A stretch of DNA of 64,000 nt from Tribonema minus (taxonomy: Eukaryota; Sar; Xanthophyceae; Tribonematales; Tribonemataceae), in NCBI GenBank assembly GCA_017506865.1, contig JAFCMP010000246.1, forward strand, positions 186,001 through 250,000, in the 5' to 3' direction. Each line of letters starts with the position of its first letter. The stretch's first letter is position 1. The notes beneath the pieces are model-generated. The model made no database searches, was not told where the DNA came from, and saw only the letters and a program-made list of their open reading frames with translations. A program made the position numbers and the translations under genes. Below, one piece after another: positions 55,836 through 64,000 of this stretch.

Positions 55836-57212
55836 GCACTACGGACACGGCGGCGCTGTCAGAGTGAGGCTGCATCCGGCAAGAGAGGCTTTGATATGAC
55901 GCAGTTGAAATGATGACGCAGCGCGAGGCCGCGTGCAGCGTGTCGCTGGTCACTGCGGCACTGGGTGCTACGCGCAAATGGTCAAGTTGAAGCTGCCCAG
56001 CAGCTGCCGCAGGGCATTGAGTGCTGTGCCCTTTAGCCCGTTGATGGCGCTGCTCAGAGTGACGTCAGATCAAGGCCGTCAAAGGCTTGAAAGCGATGAA
56101 GTTGATGTGCTCTGCAATGATTGTGATTAAGGTCCTTGGTGACAGCAAAGCCATCGAAACCATTCGCGTCGCATTTAAGGAGAGACGTGCACCAACATCT
56201 GTAGCTTGAGGCCATCATGTCGCCATAGCTGTTGTGTACAGCACCTGCAAAGAGCGAAATGGACCATGGCATGAACTTTGTGGCACGCATAGGCGCAACA
56301 CAAAATACTGATTTTCTATCCGCCATGCTTTATCTGTATGCCAACTTAGCTTGTGCTTTAGTAAGTGCTGCCTATAACGCATGTGTACAGGAAGGGAATC
56401 TGGACTCGGTGCTGCTGGCATTGCCGCAGCTGTAGCTGCTACCAATAGCTGCTTGCGATATGATGCAGGTATTGCATGTGCCGGTCTCAGTGGCAGTGAC
56501 GAATGGCGTATTACTGCCAACAACACGCCAGCACTTTGCCTGCTGCGTGCCAAGCCCTGTTAATCGGAGATGTTGGAATGAAATGTTGCTCACGGGCATT
56601 CTGCGTAACTTGAACTCGTTGTGGTGCATGCACTTCAAACTGAAATTCTTGGCCCAACACACGTTCGCCAGCGTGCTGACTGTTACAAAGCATATCAGCA
56701 TCAATTCATAAATTGTTTATACTTGCTTGCGCTGGCGCACTTACCGTTGCTCGCTGCACCACTGCATGAGTCCACTAGCCTCCATCCCCTCTTCCCAGCC
56801 GCCCTCCTGACGCACTCATATTTGCACTCCGACACGCAGAAGGTGACCTGAGACTGCTGCTTGCCGGAAATCGACAATCGTCGCCTCGCTCGCCTGGATG
56901 CCTGCGCTTTTGTGCGAGCTGCACCTGCGCTGCTACTGCCGCTGCTATTGAGGCGGCGTGCGCCAGCGTCACCTGCTTGCACAGGCGGCATGCCGCGTGT
57001 ACTGCGTAAACCTCTAGTCCGATCTGATGTTCATGATCGGCTGTATGATCTGGCTGGCCGGAGCGGTGTTCGCCTGCTTCGGCACTGCTCTACTCTTACA
57101 ATCCAATTGCGACAACAACCTCGAGCAGCGGGCAAACGGATTTGACGGTTACACCTGGAAGTTCAGAAGGTTCAGTGGATCTGCCTGAGGGCACCGAGAG
57201 CAAGAGCCAGCC
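55836..57212. other. Divergent spacer between TTLL and ALG3
   Basis: This should hold the missing TTLL 5' exon or exons on the minus strand and the ALG3 promoter on the plus strand. I could not identify the conserved N-terminal TTLL sequence in any frame. Nothing else was recognised. Confidence 0.4.
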
Positions 57213-59132
57213 ATGAAGGAAGGTGCAGCAGGCCTGGCCAGGGGTGTGCTGCAATTCTTGAGAGACACGCCAGCGACCAATGAGGCGAAGGGGAAGGGCC
57301 ACCTGGTGACCCTCTTCATGCTGGCGCTGCTGCTTGGGGAAGCAGTGCTGTGCGGCGTCATCATCTGGAAGGTGCCATGTAAGTGCAATCGTGCAGCTTT
57401 CAGTAACAGGTTTTAAAATTCACTGACCGCAGCTTGACGATCCTCGTAAGATAGCATACATTGTCGCTGTATCAGCACAGCACTTAGCCGATCCAGTCGA
57501 TGATCGATGGCAGCAGCAAGCGGTTGGGCACAGCACACGTGCGCCTCAGACATCGCCAAGCAGACACTCGCTTCGAGCTGAAACACCTGGTACAGGATGA
57601 GTACGGCAACAAATGCACACACTGCCACAGCAGCTCTCCACTCACTGACATCGAGGAGCACTGGCACTGTGATCTTCAAAAGCTTTCAGAAGACTTTGCC
57701 CAGCACACGTCGGTTGCCCGCAAAAGAAATGTTCATAAGATTCACTGGGCCTAGCACTGCAAAATTCGCCGCGCGCCGCCTGTCTGTTTTATACCAACGA
57801 GGACTTGGTTGCGGTGTCAGGGCAACGTCGATGAATGGGCGGCGTCGGCGTTCATAACAGCGCTTGTTGTGCCACCTGCATCGTACTACTGCTACTACTA
57901 CTACAAGAATATAAATATGACATCATGTGCGCTCTCAGCGCATGACTACAAACGATTCGCAGATTTCTACTGCGTGCAGCTGCCGTGGCCGCCAGTCAAA
58001 TGTTCACTTCAGCAATTGCGTGGCAAACTACTCCTGCAATTACATGGCCATACCCCTCCCTCCATCTGTGCAACGGACAGCATCACCAGCAGCGTCGAAT
58101 GTACACATGTCCAGGCTCGTTAGCCGCCTGCGTCAGACACCACTGCGCCTGGCGCTGGTATCGACTAGAGCTTGTGCCTGTGCAGCCGGCAGACCCGTTC
58201 CGCGGCAGACGCAGCACTCTGCGAAACAAGAAACGTCAGCAGCCGCCGCGTGGTGTCCACCAGTCGCAGTCGCTCGGCTTGCTTCTCCAGTGACAATCGC
58301 ACTGCATGCCAACTGGTTTGTCCTGATTGGGGAGTGCGATCGCAATCGGATTGCTGTCGTGAAGCTGGCAGATCTCGTCAGCAGTGTAAGCAGCACAACA
58401 ACGTCAAATACCCCCCACTCCTCCCGCACGCTCACCATTGGCACCAACACGGGCGTGTTGTCGTTCGCAGTCGCTGCTGCCTCCGCCGCGGTGCGTGCGT
58501 TACGCCCCCCAATCCCAGCCGTCATCATCGGGGTCATTGACAGCCTTCCTCCTCACACCCAACCCTTTCATCGGCACGGGGAGGGGTTTTTGACATTTGC
58601 AGGTGCAGTCTCCGCTGACCCTTCCCGCACGCCTCCCCCTCGACAGACACGGAGATCGACTGGGTCGCGTACATGGAGCAGGTGGACCTCTTCCGCGCCG
58701 GCGAGCGCGACTACACGCAGCTGCGCGGCGGCACCGGCCCCTGCGTCTACCCGGCGGCGCACCTGTACATTTTCTCCGCGCTGTCGGCGCTCACGCGCGA
58801 CGGCGCCGACATCCACGCCGCGCAGCTGTGCTTCGCCGCGCTCTACGTCGCGACGCTGGCGGCGGTGCTGGCGCTGTACCGGCGCTGCGCGCACAACGCG
58901 GCGCTGCCGACGGCGGCGCTCGCGCTCCTCTGCGCGTCGCGCCGCCTCCACTCCGTCTTTGTCCTGCGCCTCTTCAACGACGGCGCGGCGATGACGCTCT
59001 TCTACGCGGCAGCGCTGCTGCTGGCGCGCGGGCGCTGGCGCGGCGGCTGCGCGCTGTACGCGCTTGCCGTCGGCGTCAAGATGAACGTGCTGCTCGCGGC
59101 GCCGGGGCTGCTGCTGCTGCTGCTGCAGCAGC

Positions 59133-59180
<48 letters not shown>

Positions 59181-61408
59181 ACGGCATCGGCGACGGCGGC
59201 GGCGACGGTGGCGGCGGCAGCGTCAGCAGCAGCGGCAGTGGCAGCGGAGGTAGCGGAGGCGGCAGCGACAGGGCAGCAGCGCTGCGCGGCACGGCGCTCT
59301 GCCTGAGCATCTGCGCGGGCGTGCAGGCGCTGATCGGCGCGCCGTTCCTGCTGACGCACCCCGTGTCATACGTGCGCCGCGCGTTCGACTTTTCGCGCGT
59401 GTTCGAGCACCGCTACACGGTGAACTTGAAGTTCCTGAACGAGCGCGCCTTCGTGTCGCGCGCACTGTCGGCGGCGCTGCTGGCGGCGATGCTGTGCACG
59501 CTGGCGGCATTCGCGGTCAAGTGGACGCGCGCGGCAGCGGCCTCTGCGCGACGGTGAGCTCAAATCACTGATAGTAGGCGGCGGAAGTGCGCTCAGCCTG
59601 ACTCGTGTGAAACACGGCACAGCAGATGGTAGTATTGTGAGCGGTGCAGCTGACCGCGTCTCTCTATGCGCTGGTCACCCACTGCAGTACCGCGGCACAT
59701 GGGCATGGCTGAACCTGGCCCCAAGCGGCGTCTGTACGAGATAGCGCGCGTGATTCCATGAGAATGAAAAGAGAGAAGCTACCGACGCCGCCTCAACCGC
59801 CTGCCGCCAGAGCCTGCCGAAGATAGATCGCAGGGCAGCAAGGCGCCGCACGCCATAACGGCCTGGTTCACTGCAGGTGGCGCGCACGTGGCTGCAGGCG
59901 GCTGGCACGCTAACGCGGCAGAAGGCAGGATTTGTGCTGGATGCCAGCGAGCTCAGAAACCTGGGGCTTTGCGCGCTGCGAAGCCTGTCGTCAGCGCGCT
60001 GTATGCGAGTTCCGCTCCCAGCGCAACCACATACTTGTAGAAGTAGTGAGGGTGCTTGCTGCAGACGCGCGCTGCGCCGGTGCCGCTGCCGGTGTACATA
60101 GATGTGGCTGCTCAGCGTGCCATCGTGCAGCGTCTGATGTGCAGGGCAGCGGAAGTTCGAGCTGCGGTGCCCCCACCGCATTTGAGGTTGCAACAATTCC
60201 CATCAGAGAGCTGGATTCTTGCAATTACGGCATTGTTGCGTTGCACGTAGCGACCTTGTCTTGTGCGCGTGGGTGCGTCACCGCACTTTGCGAGCATTAA
60301 AATACAACTTCAAGTACATGAATGGCAACTTCAAGTGCAGGCACACAGCGCGCTCGGCGCCCGCCGCAAACATGATTGCAAACATGATCTACGTGATGCG
60401 ATACGCATGACTCATTACTCACAAGTGACTTGTCGTTACCGGCTGCAGGTGTCCGAAGCCGCGGGCGCTGTCGCCGCAGTACGTGCTGCGGACGCTGCTC
60501 GTGTCCAACTTCATCGGCGTCGTCTTCGCGCGCAGCATGCACTACCAGTTTTACGCGTGGTACTTCCACAGGTGACGCCCCGTCGCGAAGCTCCCCCGTC
60601 TTGCCTGACACGAAGCACATACTTCAAAGTAGTTTGAATGCAATTTGAGAGGCAGCGCCCAGAACGCAGCAGGCTTTAAAAACGTCTAGAAGGGAAAAGG
60701 TGTGGCCTCTCTTGAGCGTGCATGTGCCACACGGTCTGCTGTTATACACGCCAAGGCCTATATAGCAACAATGTGTGTAAATGTATGTACGTAAACTTTG
60801 AAGTATGCATACAAGGAGAGGGTGCACACTCCCTGAGGTCTGGTGTTGTATCAGTGCAAGGCTCCTCTCTCATGGACCTGCCTATACTTCTCTTTTTAAA
60901 GCATTGTTCACTTTCTTCATTGTGAAGCATCATGCTGCCGCTGCTGCTGGTGGTCCTGCTGTGCCGCCGCTGCCGCTGCTGATGCCACGGACAGCAAACA
61001 CGCAGGCGGCAACGTGTGGTGCTCGTGGCCAATGAACTCACCTTGGCACCCCATCGCATGTCGCTCACATGCCAAGATGATCAGGAGCAACCCCTCCCTT
61101 GCTTCCCCAACAGGCACCCAACCCCCCCCCCCTCCCCCCCCCGCGCCCCTGCCACTCCCCGCAGCCTGCCCCTGCTGCTGTGGACGACCCAACTGCCGAC
61201 AGCGGCGCGCCTGCTGCTGCTCGCTGCCATCGAGCTCGCCTTCAACGTCTACCCGTCGACGCCGGCGTCGAGCGCGCTGCTGCAGGCGGCGCACCTGGTG
61301 CTGCTGGCCGCGCTGTGGGCCGCGCCCGTGCCCGTCGTGTGGGTCCCCGTTGGCGACGCCGCTGGTGCTGGCGCTGCTGCTGCTGCTGCTGCTGCGAAGA
61401 GCGAGTGA
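57213..61408 (+). CDS. ALG3: ALG3 alpha-1,3-mannosyltransferase (Dol-P-Man dependent)
   Basis: This ER membrane enzyme (family GT58) adds the first Dol-P-Man-derived mannose to Man5GlcNAc2-PP-dolichol in N-glycan assembly. Exons 57213-57378, 58647-59553, 60449-60571 and 61165-61408 (TGA) keep phase and give about 479 aa. Exon 1 carries the first membrane span ([20 protein letters not shown]). The exon 1-2 junction rebuilds [16 protein letters not shown]. Further family blocks are [75 protein letters not shown] and [15 protein letters not shown] Gly/Ser insertion of about 45 residues (near 59131-59270) sits in a loop after the KMNVLL span and explains the extra length over animal ALG3. The protein ends AAAAKSE. 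The stop-containing end is repeated downstream. Confidence 0.95.
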
Positions 61409-61800
61409 CGTGCGGCTCAGCGTGGGTCCCCGGCGGTGCCGCCGCTGCTGCTGCTGGCGCCGGCGCCGCCGCTGCCGCCGCTGCCGCCGCCGCTGCTGCT
61501 GCTGCTGCTGCGAAGCGCGAGTGACGTGCGGCTCAGCGTGAGTCCCCGCTGGTGCTGACGCCGCCGACGCTGCCGCCGCTGCTGCTGTTGCTGCTGCTGC
61601 GAAGCGTGAGTGACTTGTGGCTCAGCGTGGGTTGCCGCTGGGGCTGCCACTGCTGCCGCCGCCCCTGCCGGTGCCGCTGCTGCTGCTGCTGCTGCTGCGA
61701 AGCGCGAGTGCCGCGCGGCTCAGCGTGGGTCCCCGCTGGCGCTGCCGCCGCTGCCACCGCCGCTGCTGCTGCGAAGCGCAAGGGACGTGTGGTCGAACGT
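61336..61800 (+). repeat. Tandem repeats of the ALG3 C-terminus with stop codon
   Basis: The last ~80 nt of the coding region (TGGGTCCCCGTTGGCG, GCT/GCC alanine run, GCGAAGAGCGAGTGACGTG, CGGCTCAGCG) recur as about four further units ending near 61526, 61610, 61711 and 61790. Most keep GCGAAGCGYGAGTGA, so each has its own stop. Units are 75-115 bp and differ mainly in alanine-codon number. Confidence 0.9.
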
Positions 61801-62882
61801 CTGCCTCCGGAAGGGGGCACGCGTCGCAGTTGGAGTTGGCTTCATCATTCAGCGTGAAGCACAAGGTGATGTGCCGCAAGTCGAAGGCGTTTTCATCACC
61901 GTGACGCAAACACGAGGGGGCATACGGCGACAGCAAAAGCGCCTTTGGAGAAGCCCCACCCCCCCCCTCAGCAGTGCAGACTGCAAAAGGCTTGTTGAGC
62001 ACAGCATGCTTTGAGCACCAGGCACCGCACCTGTGGCACTGCAGCTTCGTGGGCTGGTGCGGTCTCTGTGGAGGGCGCACAATGCGACAGGGCACGAGCA
62101 TCTGCACATATGTGCGCCTCTGTGCGGAGATCGGAGCGACAGCGACCGTCATCGCAGCACGCCATTCACCCAATTTCCGCGCCATTCACCCAACTTCAAG
62201 CTGTTGAGGTTGTCAACGGCTGTGGTTCTGCGCCTCGCTCCTGATCGCAAACGCGCAGTTGCGCATGGCCTGCTTGACGTCGGCAATAGCTCACACGTCA
62301 CCATTGCGATCGGCAGCGAGGCATGGTGCAGCGGTTCACACGCACACGTCCCAAGGCTGGACCAAACACCTTCAGGCCTGGTCAGAGTGGTGCGGCGGTG
62401 CCGTTGCTGTGCGGCTCTCTGTGCACTGGTCACGCATGCCACAGCGTCCAGAGGCGCTACGGACGGACCGTCCCGGCCGTGGCGGCGTAGCACAAGTGCG
62501 CCAAGCCAGGCCCCGCATAGCGTGGAAGAGGTGCTCTGGTGCGCCGCTGCGGCAGCACATTCGTGGGCGGCCGTCTAGTGGTTGATCGCGTCAACAGGAT
62601 GCACACGGCCGGCATGCAGCTGCGCCCACAATGATGTGCAAGGCCTGGCCACACTCATGTAGAGGCTCGCAGATCCCTGCAAAACATGATGAGGTTGTGT
62701 GCGATACCCTCCTCTACCCCTGCTTTCTGTTGTCGTTGCAATGCATTCTTGTGTGCAAACCGCAAGCGGCTAAGATTTGGTAGCCATATGCAAATAGCAA
62801 TCAAGAAGACGCGTGGCACTGCGACTGCATGCTGCGCTCTGCTGACGACAAATCATGTGCAAGATTGATTCACAATCTACCG
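61801..62882. other. Convergent spacer after ALG3
   Basis: It holds the presumed ALG3 3' end and the end of the next minus-strand gene. No exon or RNA gene was recognised. Confidence 0.4.
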
Positions 62883-63416
62883 TCATGACTTATGTGCGCA
62901 CAGCGCTTTGCCATTGACGCCTATGCAGATCTGGACATGAAGAAGCGCATCAGTCAGAATACCAGATACCACAGCATGAAAGCAATGTGAAAGTGTGCAT
63001 CGATTACCGCCGCCGCCGCGAATCCTTTCCAACAAGCCAATATCCGCCCCCACTGCCACGGCCTGCCAGATGTCGTCCGCCTCGCGGCGCACTTCAACTT
63101 CAACTTCAACTTCAACATCTTGCGCCAGCGCGCCTGACCCCGCTTCGTGCTGCGCTACCGCCGCCGCCGCTGCAGCGCCCTGCACCGTTGCAAATACGAA
63201 GCCGTTGGCGACGCTGTGGATGCCCGCTTCTTGCAGCGCTTGCGCGTACGCAGCAGCGACGGCGTCGCCGTCGCCGTTGCCCTGCTCGGTTATGAGCGCA
63301 GCGTACTCCTCTGCTGTCCACGGACGGCCGTAGCTGACGGTCATCTGCACGTGCGGCTGTGGGCTGGACGCACCGCCTGCGGCGCCGCCTGCGTCGCTGC
63401 TCCACCAGCGCTTCGC
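62883..63416 (-). CDS. Unrecognised terminal exon with Val-Glu repeat
   Basis: An exon starts at a CAG acceptor (63416) and stays open to TGA at 62883. It reads KRWWSSDAGGAAGG, then VSYGRPWTAEEYAALITEQG, AAYAQALQEAGIHSVANGFV, an Ala run, VEVEVEVEV, and READDIWQAVAVGADIGLLE. I do not recognise the family. The Val-Glu run is coded by four copies of GTTGAA, that is, by the TTGAAG word otherwise scattered in introns. The last ~40 codons look less protein-like, so a donor near 63000 and a further exon are possible. Upstream exons would lie beyond the right edge. Confidence 0.5.
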   Translation of the reverse strand, partial: AKRWWSSDAGGAAGGASSPQPHVQMTVSYGRPWTAEEYAALITEQGNGDGDAVAAAYAQALQEAGIHSVANGFVFATVQGAAAAAAVAQHEAGSGALAQDVEVEVEVEVRREADDIWQAVAVGADIGLLERIRGGGGNRCTLSHCFHAVVSGILTDALLHVQICIGVNGKALCAHKS

Positions 63417-64000
63417 CTGCGCGCGGCAAGTTTCAGAGAAGTGTCAAAGCTTAATGGCAATGTCGTTCAGAAGTAAACGCCAATTCGCGTCGAGGCACTT
63501 GTGAGCTGTTGCAGGATACATGTAGGATCCGGTAGCAAGCTGGACAACCACCATCTGGGCTTGTTTGCGCCCTAACTTAGTAAGCGAGATTAATAAAACA
63601 TTTCAAAGAAGCATGAATGTGCGCTGCATGCAAAACACCAAAGTCGAGGGTGCGCGTGCCAGCCGTTAACAGGCACTGCGCACCACTACGACCCTGTGCG
63701 TGCGTCTGTGTGTGGGGCGGGGGCAGCTGCTGAGCATCCGCGCGAGCGCACATCGCCTGCACACGTCAAATGACGCATCCGCGTTTCGACAGTCAGACAG
63801 GGAACAGCGGCGCCAAGACCTTTGCAGCCAGCTGCACTACAGCAGCGCGCTCGTCAACCGAGCAAAGCTCACTGAGGTCTGTACCCCCCTGCTGCTGTCA
63901 TTGAAGTGCTGCATACGCTCCTTCCGAGAGCGGCACGGTGCGCACAGACACCCCCAGGGAAAAGCACAAAGAGACTTGCAGCCATCGAGTCAAGTCTTCT
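63417..64000. other. Right-edge sequence, no exon recognised
   Basis: Probably intron of the minus-strand gene ending at 62883. No conserved coding segment or repeat array seen. Confidence 0.35.

Noticed and set aside
57500-57754. Plus-strand frame inside ALG3 intron 1 (reads [12 protein letters not shown])
   Set aside because: The CxxC looked zinc-binding, but there is a single pair, no splice support, and skipping it restores the conserved PYTEIDW junction exactly.
1-64000. Transposons, rRNA, tRNA or viral genes
   Set aside because: No transposase, reverse transcriptase, integrase or capsid motif and no cloverleaf was recognised by eye; a dedicated scan could still find small RNA genes.

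Overview
This looks like a nuclear segment from a eukaryote, probably a GC-rich flagellated microalga or related protist. The genes are broken by many GT-AG introns (two probably GC-AG). The proteins are core eukaryotic ones: histone H2A.Z, eIF2B-gamma, the ER mannosyltransferase ALG3, an organellar HEMK-type methyltransferase and a tubulin polyglutamylase. Short TTAGGG-type tracts are scattered through introns and spacers. The polyglutamylase suggests cilia or flagella. I cannot name the lineage from sequence alone. All gene models come from reading splice sites by eye and checking that codon phase is kept across each junction.

Layout, left to right: a secreted FG-GAP/VCBS protein (minus, runs off or continues past the left end); HEMK1/MTQ1 (minus, 3.2-7.1 kb); an unrecognised large protein (minus, about 9.5-14.3 kb); H2A.Z (plus, 16.0-17.5 kb, three exons, complete); eIF2B-gamma (minus, 18.8-28.9 kb, nine exons, complete, about 454 aa); an unrecognised protein with an internal in-frame TAG (plus, 31.1-33.1 kb) lying between two diverged direct copies of a 1.3-kb segment; a coiled-coil/Tudor-like low-complexity protein of about 1490 aa (plus, 35.6-42.9 kb); a TTLL polyglutamylase (minus, 44.3-55.3 kb, N-terminus not found); ALG3 (plus, 57.2-61.4 kb, four exons, complete, about 479 aa); and an unrecognised terminal piece (minus, 62.9-63.4 kb). 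The genes do not form a pathway; they are ordinary neighbours on a eukaryotic chromosome.

The most unusual thing in the window is structural. Many exon/intron junctions are echoed one to four times inside the adjacent intron. Each echo is a partial copy of the exon end together with its splice site. Copies of an acceptor-side exon start lie upstream of the true exon, and copies of a donor-side exon end lie downstream, so the genuine reading frame is left intact. This happens in HEMK, eIF2B-gamma (at nearly every exon), TTLL (seven exons), the coiled-coil/Tudor gene, and at the stop codon of ALG3. Introns appear to have grown by tandem duplication of their own junctions, leaving series of decoy splice sites. 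Two short words, TTGAAGT/ACTTCAA and GCTCAGCA/TGCTGAGC, recur through the same introns and spacers. No transposase, reverse transcriptase, CRISPR array, rRNA or tRNA was recognised.
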